Positions 1-5,896 are shown, counted from the stretch's first letter. The stretch is 7,515 bases of DNA from Patulibacter sp. (GCA_023268575.1 JALRCL010000332.1:1-7515); one strand, 5' to 3'. A program made the numbers and translations. The notes: generated by a model from the letters alone, not told the origin.

Positions 1-642
1 GCGCCGCTGGCCCTGGTCGACGAGCTTGCGGTACGCCCACCACGTGCCGAAGAGCCCGAACGGGACCGAGACGAGGAACACGAGCCGCCACGACACCGGG
101 GCCAGGACGCCGCCGACGATGAGGCCGAGGAACGACCCGGCGATCGCCGCGACGCCGTTGATCCCCAGGGCCATCCCGCGCTGGTGGGCGGGGAAGGCGT
201 CGGTGAGGATCGCCGAGGCGTTGGCCATCAGCAGCGCGCCGCCGACGCCCTGGATCACCCGCATCCCGATGATCCACAGCGCGCCGGCGCTGCCGTCGAG
301 CCACACGACCGAGCAGAGGACCGACCCGACCGTGAAGACGGCGAAGCCGAGGTTGTACATCCGCACGCGGCCGTACATGTCGCCGAGCCGCCCGAGGCTG
401 ACGACGAGCACCGCCGTCACGACCATGAAGCCGAGGATCATCCACAGCAGGTAGTTCGTGTTGCCCGGCGCGAGCGGGTCGAGGTCGATCCCCCGGAAGA
501 TGTCCGGCAGGGCGATCATGAGGATCGACTGGTTGAGCGTGACGATGAGGATCCCGAGCGTCGTGTTCGACAGCGCGATCCAGCGGTAGCGGTCGCCCTG
601 CTCGTGGACGGCGGCGGGCGAGGCGGTGGCGGCGAGGGACAT
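1..642 (-). CDS. MFS efflux transporter, DHA2 (EmrB/QacA-like) family, N-terminal part, cut by left edge
   Basis: This encodes an integral membrane transporter, probably a proton-driven exporter of drugs or metabolites. The 214 visible residues begin at an ATG (642-640) and stay open to the window edge, so about half of a 14-helix protein is present. Hydrophobic segments lie near residues 22-46, 63-83, 97-115, 121-143, 158-180 and 185-205. The loop after the second helix carries the MFS motif A (GRLGDMYGRVR, residues 84-94). Helix 5 carries the antiporter motif C spacing (G160, G169, G173, G177, G178), but the usual proline is Leu174. The long hydrophilic loop before helix 2 (RGIDLDPLAPGNT) is typical of an actinobacterial DHA2 subgroup, from family knowledge. 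No Shine-Dalgarno precedes the ATG: the bases just upstream on the coding strand are pyrimidine-rich. It is divergent from the heptad-repeat gene and not adjacent to the tetR gene, so TetR control is not implied. The substrate cannot be told from sequence. Confidence 0.93.
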   Translation of the reverse strand, partial: MSLAATASPAAVHEQGDRYRWIALSNTTLGILIVTLNQSILMIALPDIFRGIDLDPLAPGNTNYLLWMILGFMVVTAVLVVSLGRLGDMYGRVRMYNLGFAVFTVGSVLCSVVWLDGSAGALWIIGMRVIQGVGGALLMANASAILTDAFPAHQRGMALGINGVAAIAGSFLGLIVGGVLAPVSWRLVFLVSVPFGLFGTWWAYRKLVDQGQRR

Positions 643-909
643 CGGCGAGGAGGGGGGCCGCGACGAACGGGGCGTCCGTCGCGGCGGGGGAGGCGAGGCG
701 CGGTCGGCCGAGCGACGACCGACGCCCGTCGAACGTAGCAAGCGAACTTTCTGCGGCGAAGCGTCCTGGCGCGGTGCCGGTCGTCGGGCGTGAGCGCGCT
801 CGCGAGGCGGCGTGGCGGACGTGCTCGGCCGGTGCCGGGACGCCGTGGTCGGGCGCTCGGGTTGACGTGCGGTCCGTCGACCCGCGACACTTCCGACCGT
901 GAGTAGCAA
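643..909. other. Divergent intergenic region between the MFS gene and the heptad-repeat gene
   Basis: These 267 bases hold no convincing gene on either strand. It should contain promoters for both flanking genes. On the minus strand, TACGTT (plus-strand AACGTA at 732-737) resembles a TAnnnT -10 box about 90 bases before the MFS start, but no good -35 box lies at the right distance, so it is only a weak candidate. A GTTCG direct repeat (minus strand) flanks it. On the plus strand a better promoter candidate lies at 862-891 and is listed separately. No strong palindrome was seen. Confidence 0.5.
862..891 (+). promoter_or_regulatory. Candidate promoter of the heptad-repeat gene
   Basis: TTGACG (862-867) matches the -35 consensus at five of six bases. 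It is followed after 18 bases by GACACT (886-891), which matches three of six -10 positions. Transcription would begin near 898, giving a leader of about 75 bases before the preferred ATG at 973. The -10 box is weak, so this is a plausible but unproven call. Confidence 0.35.
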
Positions 910-972
910 ATGGCCCTGCCCGCCTCGCGCGACCCGTGCGCGACGGTGCGGCGCCCGACCCGGAAGGACCGC

Positions 973-1362
973 ATGGCTCGCCTGATCCCGAAGAACCCGG
1001 CCGAGATCCTCGGTCGTGCCGACCGCACGATCGCGAACGTCGACGTCGTCCTCGGACGGGTCGACGGCACGCTCAGCGAGGTCGGCTCGACGCTCTCGGA
1101 GGTCTCCGGCACGCTCGGCAACGTCGACGGGACCCTCGGCACCGTCAGCGCCACGCTCTCGACGGTCGAAGGCACGCTGACGACGGTCGAGGGCACCCTC
1201 GTCACCGTGACGGGGGCGCTGACCGAGACGCAGGTCACGCTCGCCGAGGTCCAGGCGCTGCTCGGCGAGCTGCGCGACCGCACCGCGCTGCTCGAGCAGC
1301 TGCCCGAGGTCGCCGCCCAGGTCGCGGCGCTCCACGAGGCGCTCGTGGTGGGCCCGGCCTGA
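973..1362 (+). CDS. Small heptad-repeat (predicted coiled-coil) protein of unknown function
   Basis: This is a 129-residue protein with no recognised enzyme domain, signal peptide or membrane segment. I chose the ATG at 973 because GGAAGGA (962-968) sits just before it; an in-frame ATG at 910 would add 21 residues but has no ribosome site. After an N-terminal segment (MARLIPKNPAEILGRADRTI), residues 23-85 form nine consecutive 7-residue units of pattern V-x-G-T-L-x-x. Valine and leucine alternate at spacings of 4 and 3, which gives a canonical a/d heptad stripe (Leu at a, Val at d). Two looser units follow, then a Leu-rich end (LLEQLPEVAAQVAALHEAL, 106-124). The units carry no cysteine and few charges; Gly and Thr recur at fixed outer positions, unusual for a stable coiled coil. 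It may self-assemble or act as a scaffold, or resemble phasin- or apolipoprotein-like amphipathic helices, but nothing fixes a role. It stands alone, followed by a hairpin and a convergent tetR gene. Confidence 0.82.
   Translation: MARLIPKNPAEILGRADRTIANVDVVLGRVDGTLSEVGSTLSEVSGTLGNVDGTLGTVSATLSTVEGTLTTVEGTLVTVTGALTETQVTLAEVQALLGELRDRTALLEQLPEVAAQVAALHEALVVGPA
1039..1227 (+). repeat. Nine tandem 21-bp coding units (heptad repeat)
   Basis: Nine in-frame 21-base units encode the V-x-G-T-L-x-x heptads. Each begins with a GTC or GTG valine codon and has a CTC or CTG leucine codon at its fifth position. The units differ at many synonymous positions (for example GGC ACG CTC, GGG ACC CTC, GGC ACG CTG). 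The array is therefore an old repeat kept by selection on the protein, not a fresh slippage expansion. Confidence 0.85.
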
Positions 1363-1383
1363 GCCCGTCGAGCGTGGACGGGC
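1363..1383 (+). terminator. Hairpin directly after the heptad-repeat gene, possible terminator
   Basis: GCCCGTC (1363-1369) and GACGGGC (1377-1383) form a perfect 7-bp stem with a 7-base loop, beginning at the base after the TGA stop. No T-run follows, which is common for terminators in GC-rich actinobacteria. The next gene is convergent (tetR ends at 1476), so a terminator is expected somewhere in 1363-1475. The rest of that gap is GC-rich with no gene visible. Confidence 0.45.
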
Positions 1384-1475
1384 GGGCCGCCGCCCGCCGG
1401 CGTGGCGGTCCGGGCTCCGGCGGTGGGCCCGGCGCTCCACGCGCCCCGACGGCGCCTGTCGCGCGCGCTGGTGCC

Positions 1476-2153
1476 TCAGGCACGGTCGCGCTCGGCGGCC
1501 GGGCGACCGAGCCCGGTCCAGAGCAGCTCCATCGCCGCGTCGACCACCGCGCCGCGGGCGGTGGAGGGCTCGCGGCGCCACCACGCCACCGCGCCGGTCA
1601 GCGCGCCGATGAGCATCTCGACGATGACGGCCATCTGCTGCGGGTCGCGGTCGAGGCCCGCCTCGTGGGCGTCGCGCGCGAGGAGCGCGGCGACGGCGTC
1701 GACCTGTCCGGCCCGCAGGGCGCGGCGGGTGTCGGCGACGGCGTCGTCGGCGCCGGTCACCGCGCCGAACAGCAGCGCCCATGCGGACGGGTGGGCCTGG
1801 GCGAAGTGGAAGACGGCGTCGATCGTCGCCCGCATCCGCTCGCTGGTGGAGCCCTCGCCGGTGATCCGTGCCCCGACGTGGCCGAGGAAGAGCGCGTTCT
1901 GCTGCTCCACGAGCGCGACGTAGAGCTCCTGCTTCGAGCGGAAGTGGTCGTAGAGGACCGTCCGCGTCACCCCGGCGGCCGTGCCGAGCTCGGCCATGCT
2001 CGTCCCGTCGTAGCCGCGCTCGGCGAAGACGCCGAGCGCGCCACGGAGGATCGCCCCGCGGCGGGCGGCCCCGGAGAGCCGCCGGCGCGGCGCCTCGGCC
2101 GCTTGCTCGCCGTCGGGCATCGTGCGGCCGGACGGTGCCGACGGAACCGACAT
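1476..2153 (-). CDS. TetR/AcrR family transcriptional repressor
   Basis: This is a 225-residue one-component regulator that binds DNA as a dimer and leaves it on binding a small molecule. A basic, Pro/Ala-rich leader of about 28 residues precedes the TetR helix-turn-helix (about residues 29-78: RRGAILRGALGVFAERGYDG, then TSMAELGTAAGVTRTVLYDHF). The recognition helix is near 61-71, followed by the family hallmark FRSKQELYVALV. The C-terminal all-helical part (about 85-215) is the dimer and ligand domain, is not conserved enough to name a ligand, and includes a hydrophobic stretch MLIGALTGAVAWW (180-192). The start could be the ATG at 2153 or the one at 2120; neither has a Shine-Dalgarno, but a -10-like TAGCCT at a distance fitting a leaderless transcript favours 2153. 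It is divergent from the flavoenzyme operon, with a perfect dyad in that operon's promoter, so it most likely represses those genes and perhaps itself. Total length is within the family's usual range. Confidence 0.93.
   Translation of the reverse strand: MSVPSAPSGRTMPDGEQAAEAPRRRLSGAARRGAILRGALGVFAERGYDGTSMAELGTAAGVTRTVLYDHFRSKQELYVALVEQQNALFLGHVGARITGEGSTSERMRATIDAVFHFAQAHPSAWALLFGAVTGADDAVADTRRALRAGQVDAVAALLARDAHEAGLDRDPQQMAVIVEMLIGALTGAVAWWRREPSTARGAVVDAAMELLWTGLGRPAAERDRA
2145..2152. promoter_or_regulatory. Extra operator half-site at the tetR start codon
   Basis: AACCGACA here is identical to one arm of the dyad at 2233-2252 and overlaps the tetR start codon. No inverted partner lies next to it, so it is a half-site only. 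If the tetR message is leaderless, the site would cover the transcription start and could help autoregulation. It may also be chance, because it lies in coding sequence. Confidence 0.3.
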
Positions 2154-2159
2154 GCGCGC

Positions 2160-2165
2160 AGGCTA
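2160..2165 (-). promoter_or_regulatory. Candidate -10 box for a leaderless tetR transcript
   Basis: On the minus strand TAGCCT (plus AGGCTA) fits the TAnnnT pattern of actinobacterial -10 boxes. It ends six bases before the ATG at 2153, so a start seven bases downstream would fall on the A of the ATG. This matches the absence of a ribosome-binding site. No convincing -35 box is present. Confidence 0.3.
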
Positions 2166-2189
2166 CCAGTGGCCAACCTCGCTGCATCG

Positions 2190-2203
2190 GCCTTCGCGAA
2201 GGC
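2190..2203. promoter_or_regulatory. Perfect 14-bp palindrome in the tetR/flavoenzyme control region
   Basis: GCCTTCGCGAAGGC reads the same on both strands. It lies 37-50 bases upstream of the tetR start codon and 29 bases before the promoter dyad. Its sequence is unrelated to that dyad, so it could be the site of a second regulator, or a DNA/RNA hairpin without regulatory role. It sits about where the -35 region of a leaderless tetR promoter would be. Confidence 0.4.
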
Positions 2204-2221
2204 GGGAACGCCGCGTTTCCC
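2204..2221. repeat. Imperfect inverted repeat next to the 14-bp palindrome
   Basis: GGGAACG (2204-2210) pairs with CGTTTCCC (2214-2221) around a 3-base loop, with one bulged T. It directly abuts the perfect palindrome at 2190-2203. It is short and imperfect, and may be chance in GC-rich DNA. Confidence 0.25.
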
Positions 2222-2227
2222 GATCCG

Positions 2228-2257
2228 TTGACAACCGACAGAGGTGTCGGTTACGGT
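2228..2257 (+). promoter_or_regulatory. Promoter of the flavoenzyme operon
   Basis: TTGACA (2228-2233) is a perfect -35 consensus. After an 18-base spacer comes TACGGT (2252-2257), a TAnnnT-type -10 box. Transcription would start near 2264, giving a leader of about 129 bases before the ATG at 2393. The spacer is almost filled by the dyad at 2233-2252, which makes this a repressor-controlled promoter. Confidence 0.72.
2233..2252. promoter_or_regulatory. Probable TetR operator between -35 and -10
   Basis: AACCGACA (2233-2240) and TGTCGGTT (2245-2252) are perfect 8-base inverted arms around a 4-base centre (GAGG). The dyad starts at the last base of the -35 box and ends at the first base of the -10 box, so a bound dimer would block RNA polymerase. 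It lies between tetR and the genes it is likely to control. That this TetR is the protein that binds is inference from position and symmetry. Confidence 0.72.
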
Positions 2258-2392
2258 CGCGTTCGGCGGCACGAGTGCGCAGTCGCGGCGCCCGGTGGGA
2301 CGCCACCGACGACGGCGGTCCTCGGGGGACGATCGCCGCTCGTCGCGTCCCGCCGGGCCGCGACCGGCGTCACGGAAGGAACGGGTGGAGCG

Positions 2393-4189
2393 ATGGGTGG
2401 GCAGACGGATCCGACGACGACCGCGGGGGAGGGGCTCTCCCGCCGGCGGTTCGTGCAGCAGGGGGCCGTCGGCGCCGCGGCCGCGGGCGCGGCGCTCGCC
2501 GCGCCGGCCTGGGCCCAGGGGGCTCGCCGGCAGGTCACGCGCGGCCGCAGCGTCGCCGTGTTCGGCGGCGGCATGGCCGGCCTCACCGCGGCCCACGAGC
2601 TCGCCGAGCGCGGCTTCCAGGTCACCGTCTACGAGCGCAACGCCCTCGGCGGCAAGGCCCGGAGCATCCCGCTGGCCGGCTCGGGCACCGGCGGACGCAA
2701 GGACCTGCCGGGCGAGCACGGGTTCCGGTTCTTCCCCGGCTTCTACCACCACGTCCCGAACACGATGCGGCGGATCCCGCACCTGCGCGGCAAGACGGTG
2801 GGCGATCACCTCGTGGCCGCCAGCGAGGGCCAGTTCCTGCGGGCGGACGGGAAGGCGGACGCCGGGCCGTTGGGGATCGGTCCGGACCCGGTCGGCCTCT
2901 TCACCGTCGACGGGCTGCGCAAGACGCTCACCGACATGCTCAGCGGCACCGGCGTCCCGCCGCACGAGCTCGCGTACTTCGTCGAGCGCCTGCTCGTCTT
3001 CCTGACCTCCTCCGACGCGCGCCGCTTCGGCCAGTGGGAGCAGCGCAGCTGGTGGGAGTTCGTCGGCGCCGGGAGCCGCTCGAAGGAGTACCAGCGGGTC
3101 CTCGCGGCCGGCCTGACCCGCAACCTCGTCGCCGCGAAGGAGACGCTCGCCTCCACCCGCACGATCGGGAACATGGGCGAGGCGTTCGTCTTCAACATCA
3201 TGGGCCTCGGCAACGACGGCGAGCTGGACCGCGTCCTCGACCTGCCGACGAACGAGGCGTGGATCGACCCGTGGGTCCACCACCTGGAGTCGCTCGGCGT
3301 CCGGTTCCAGGTCGGCTGGGCCGCCGAGCACGTCGAGATGCGCGACGGTCGTGTCGCGTCGGTGCGCGTGCGCAACGCCCGCAAGCGCCGCCGGACGGTG
3401 ACCGCCGACTGGTACGTCATCGCAGCGCCCGTCGAGCGCACGCGGCCGCTGATGAACGCCGAGATCCTCCGCGCCGACCCGTCGCTGGAGGGCATGAACG
3501 CGCTGAAGACCGACTGGATGGTGGGCATCCAGTACTTCCTGACGAAGAGCCCCGGCCTCGTCCGCGGCCACATCTCCTTCCTCGACGCCCCGTGGGCGCT
3601 CACCGCGCTGACCCAGGCGCAGTTCTGGAAGGAGCGGCGGATGGCGCGCGACTACGGCGACGGTCGCGTCGTCGACGTGCTCTCGGTCGACATCTCCAAC
3701 TGGGACGCGCCCGGCGTCGTGTTCGGCAAGCCGGCGAAGCGGTGCTCGCCGACCGAGATCGCCGTCGAGGTCTGGGAGCAGATCCGGCGCCACGAGACGG
3801 CCGGCCGGAAGCTCGACCGCGGCGCGATCCACAGCTGGATGCTCGACCCGGGGATCGTCTGGAACGGCCGGACGGGGCAGAACCGCAACGTCACGCCGCT
3901 GCTGGTGAACACCGTCGGCACGTGGGCGAAGCGCCCGACCGCCCGTACCCGGATCCCGAACCTCTTCCTCGGCGGCGACCACCTCCAGACGAACGTCGAC
4001 CTCGCGACGATGGAGGGCGCCAACACGTCGGGCCGCGCCGCGGCGAAGGCGATCCTCGAGGCCGCCGACTCCCCGAAGGACCCGCCGCGGTTCTGGTCGC
4101 TGTACAAGCTGCCCGCGCTCGAGCCGTTGAAGCAGCTCGACGCCGCGCGATTCAAGGCCGGTCAGCCGAACCTCCTCGACCTCGGATGA
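2393..4189 (+). CDS. Tat-exported FAD-dependent oxidoreductase, amine oxidase/phytoene desaturase-HpnE-like
   Basis: This 598-residue flavoenzyme should oxidise, desaturate or dehydroxylate a hydrophobic or amine substrate. The ATG at 2393 (GGAG at 2387-2390, GGAAGGA at 2374-2380) places a twin-arginine signal at the N-terminus: SRRRFVQQ (16-23), an Ala/Gly-rich hydrophobic stretch, then AWA (39-41) before Gln42 as a likely cleavage site. The mature protein opens with a Rossmann FAD motif (GGGMAG 58-63, Glu81, GG doublet 86-87). GEHGFRFFPGFYHH (107-120) is the hallmark of the carotenoid desaturase/hydroxysqualene dehydroxylase-like branch. The C-terminal FAD motif is LFLGGDHLQTNVDLATMEG (524-542), followed by NTSGRAA. 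Length is longer than typical HpnE or desaturases, mainly from the signal and middle insertions. No squalene or carotenoid synthase gene is nearby, so the substrate is open. It is the first gene of a probable TetR-controlled operon and overlaps the next gene by four bases. Confidence 0.9.
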   Translation: MGGQTDPTTTAGEGLSRRRFVQQGAVGAAAAGAALAAPAWAQGARRQVTRGRSVAVFGGGMAGLTAAHELAERGFQVTVYERNALGGKARSIPLAGSGTGGRKDLPGEHGFRFFPGFYHHVPNTMRRIPHLRGKTVGDHLVAASEGQFLRADGKADAGPLGIGPDPVGLFTVDGLRKTLTDMLSGTGVPPHELAYFVERLLVFLTSSDARRFGQWEQRSWWEFVGAGSRSKEYQRVLAAGLTRNLVAAKETLASTRTIGNMGEAFVFNIMGLGNDGELDRVLDLPTNEAWIDPWVHHLESLGVRFQVGWAAEHVEMRDGRVASVRVRNARKRRRTVTADWYVIAAPVERTRPLMNAEILRADPSLEGMNALKTDWMVGIQYFLTKSPGLVRGHISFLDAPWALTALTQAQFWKERRMARDYGDGRVVDVLSVDISNWDAPGVVFGKPAKRCSPTEIAVEVWEQIRRHETAGRKLDRGAIHSWMLDPGIVWNGRTGQNRNVTPLLVNTVGTWAKRPTARTRIPNLFLGGDHLQTNVDLATMEGANTSGRAAAKAILEAADSPKDPPRFWSLYKLPALEPLKQLDAARFKAGQPNLLDLG

Positions 4190-5589
4190 GGGGGGCGGAG
4201 GCCGCCACGGCGACGCGCCCGGATCCCGCGACGGCGCCCCGGCCGGCGGCCACGAGCGGCGCTCCCGGGCGCGATGCCGACGTGCTCGTCGTCGGTGCGC
4301 GCTGCGCCGGATCCGCGGTCGCGGTCGCGCTCGCGCGCGCCGGCCGGCGCGCGCTCGTGCTCGACCGGGCGGCGTTCCCGTCCGACACGCTCTCGACGCA
4401 CCTCCTGTGGCCCGCGGGCGTCGCGGAGCTGCGCCGGCTCGGGGCGCTGGACGCCGTGCTCGCGACCGGCGCACCGCCCCTGACCCGGGCGCTGGCCGGC
4501 GCGGCCGGGATGGAGATCGAGGTCGACCAGCCCGTCGTGGACGGGATCGATCACGGGCTCTGCGTGCGCCGGCCCGCCCTCGACGCCGCGCTGGTCGACG
4601 CCGCGCGGCGCGCCGGGGCGGAGGTCCGCGAGCGCTGCACCGTCACCGGGCTCGCACGCGACGGGGACCGCGTCGCCGGCGTGACGGTGCGCGACCGCGA
4701 CGGCCAGGAGACGACCCTGCGGGCGCCGCTGGTGATCGGCGCCGACGGCCGCCGCAGCCGGGTCGCGCAGGAGGTCGGGGCCTCGGAGCCCGAGCGCGAG
4801 CGCCGCAGCGGCCGGGACTGCTTCTTCGCCTACTGGCGCGACGACCCGGACGCCGGGGACCGGCGGTCGGTCGCGGCCCAGTGGCGCTCCGGCGCCGAGC
4901 TCGGCACCGCGTTCCCCTGCGACGACGGCCTCGTGCTCGTCCTCGTCCAGCCGCCGGTCGCGCGACGCGACGCGTTCACCGCCGACCGGACCGCGGCCTA
5001 CCGGGCGACGATCGCCCGGATCCCGGAGCTCGCGCGGCGTCTCGCCGGCGCGGAGATGGTCGGCAAGGTCCGCTCGGCGACGGGGATCGCGAGCTACTTC
5101 CGGCGCAGCGCCGGACCGGGCTGGGCGCTCGCCGGCGACGCCGGCCACTTCAAGGACCCGGTGACCGCGCAAGGGATCCGCGACGCGCTGCACTACGGGC
5201 GCCGGCTCGGGGAAGCCGTCGCGCCCGTGCTCGACGACCCGGCGGCCCTCGACGCGACGACCGCGCGCTGGGAGCGCGAGCGCGAGCGCGAGTGCCTCGA
5301 AGTCTACCAGTGGACGAACGTGCTGGCCCGCGGCACCGCGCTGACGCCGCTGGAGGCCGAGGTCTACCGCGCCGCCGTCGGCGACCCGTCGATCGCGGCC
5401 GCGATGCTCGAGGTCTTCGCCCGCCGGCGCCGTCCGTCGCGGGTCCTGGCCCCGCACCGGGCCGCGGGCCTCGCCGCGCGGTCGCTCCTGCGCCGCGGGG
5501 ACCGGCGGGGCGCCGTCGCGTCGCTGGGGCGGGACGTCGCGACGGCCTGCGGCGACGCGCTGGAGCGCGCGGGCGCCCGGCGCGGCTGA
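4186..5589 (+). CDS. FAD-dependent monooxygenase/reductase, class A (geranylgeranyl-reductase-like) fold
   Basis: This 467-residue, probably cytoplasmic flavoprotein should hydroxylate or reduce a small organic substrate using NAD(P)H. Its ATG overlaps the previous stop as ATGA (4186-4189) with no Shine-Dalgarno, which indicates translational coupling. About 30 Ala/Pro-rich residues precede the FAD fold: VLVVGARCAG (33-42), a GxRxAG variant common in actinobacterial members, and LVLDR (57-61). The second FAD/NAD(P)H motif is VIGADGRRSR (183-192, with Asp187-Gly188). The third is WALAGDAGHFKDPVTAQG (313-330), with Asp318 expected to bind the FAD ribityl chain. There is no signal peptide or membrane helix, unlike its partner. 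The C-terminal 100 residues are helical and Arg-rich, with a short RERERE run (364-369). Its coupling to an exported oxidoreductase suggests a shared pathway, but the substrate cannot be named. Alternatives are a halogenase-like or polyketide hydroxylase-like enzyme; a tryptophan halogenase WxWxIP motif was not seen. Confidence 0.88.
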   Translation: MRGAEAATATRPDPATAPRPAATSGAPGRDADVLVVGARCAGSAVAVALARAGRRALVLDRAAFPSDTLSTHLLWPAGVAELRRLGALDAVLATGAPPLTRALAGAAGMEIEVDQPVVDGIDHGLCVRRPALDAALVDAARRAGAEVRERCTVTGLARDGDRVAGVTVRDRDGQETTLRAPLVIGADGRRSRVAQEVGASEPERERRSGRDCFFAYWRDDPDAGDRRSVAAQWRSGAELGTAFPCDDGLVLVLVQPPVARRDAFTADRTAAYRATIARIPELARRLAGAEMVGKVRSATGIASYFRRSAGPGWALAGDAGHFKDPVTAQGIRDALHYGRRLGEAVAPVLDDPAALDATTARWERERERECLEVYQWTNVLARGTALTPLEAEVYRAAVGDPSIAAAMLEVFARRRRPSRVLAPHRAAGLAARSLLRRGDRRGAVASLGRDVATACGDALERAGARRG

Positions 5590-5896
5590 GCGGTCGGGAC
5601 CCGCAGCAGCGCCTCTCGCCCGTCCGTGGGCGGCCGGCAGCTCGCCCGGGTTCGGGACCGGCTCCGTCGCGCCGGGATGGTCGGCGCTGGGACCCGGATC
5701 GCGAGCGCCTGGGTCACCCGCGACGCGCGCGGTCGGGCCGTCCGGAACGGTCTCCGGCGGCGCGCCGAGACGCGCCGCCGGAGGGTCCATCCTCGCGCTC
5801 GTCCCGTGCCGTGGGGCTGTCCGGGGGGCCAAGGGTCCGAGCGCCGGAACCGCCCGCGTGGCGGCGCGTGCTCAGCGGCGGTCGCGGCGTCGCGCC
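5590..5896. other. Convergent intergenic region between the flavoenzyme operon and ureD
   Basis: These 307 bases separate two operons that point at each other. No gene is supported: open frames here are antisense continuations of neighbours with very Arg/Pro-rich translations. A small hairpin (CGCCC 5617-5621 with GGGCG 5628-5632) lies 28 bases after the monooxygenase stop, and a much stronger 13-bp hairpin at 5752-5783 is listed separately. The motif GGGACC recurs near 5596, 5655 and 5690, without clear structure. Confidence 0.6.
5752..5783. terminator. Strong 13-bp hairpin, probable bidirectional terminator
   Basis: CTCCGGCGGCGCG (5752-5764) and CGCGCCGCCGGAG (5771-5783) pair perfectly around a 6-base loop (CCGAGA). 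The stem is 12 G/C pairs plus one T/A pair. It lies between two convergent operons, 162 bases after the monooxygenase stop and 113 bases beyond the end of ureD. It has no T-run on either strand, so it would act as an actinobacterial-type I-shaped terminator or as a 3' end barrier. The long distance from the plus-strand stop is a caveat. Confidence 0.6.

Noticed and set aside
643..909. tRNA or small RNA gene in the divergent intergenic region
   Set aside because: No cloverleaf, CCA end or strong stem-loop with terminator was visible.
1039..1227. Regular 21-base periodicity as a possible CRISPR or minisatellite
   Set aside because: The units are directly abutting, in frame, diverged at synonymous sites and encode a heptad pattern; there are no spacers.
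936..2231. Plus-strand open frame across the heptad gene and antisense to tetR
   Set aside because: It crosses two real genes in the wrong frame and has a shadow composition rich in Arg and Gly.
2313..2338. Hairpin in the leader of the flavoenzyme operon (CGGCG-GTCC with GGAC-GAT-CGCCG) as a riboswitch or attenuator
   Set aside because: The stem has a 3-base bulge, no T-run or alternative pairing was found, and such stems arise easily at this GC content.
1967..4474. Long minus-strand open frame (835 codons) antisense to the Tat oxidoreductase
   Set aside because: Its composition (Arg, Ala, Pro, Gly, Val) is that of a GC-rich shadow frame, it shows no domain, and the plus-strand frame has clear FAD motifs.
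5272..5292. GCGCGA micro-repeat in the monooxygenase gene
   Set aside because: It simply encodes the RERERE run in a helical segment, and the frame is intact on both sides.
2122..5589. A single long open frame (1155 codons) that could be read as a fusion ahead of the monooxygenase
   Set aside because: Before 4186 it is an Arg/Pro-rich out-of-frame reading of the Tat oxidoreductase. The real gene starts at the ATGA overlap, where FAD motifs soon appear.
4162..5832. Minus-strand open frame (556 codons) antisense to the monooxygenase
   Set aside because: Low-complexity shadow of the plus-strand gene with no recognisable motif.
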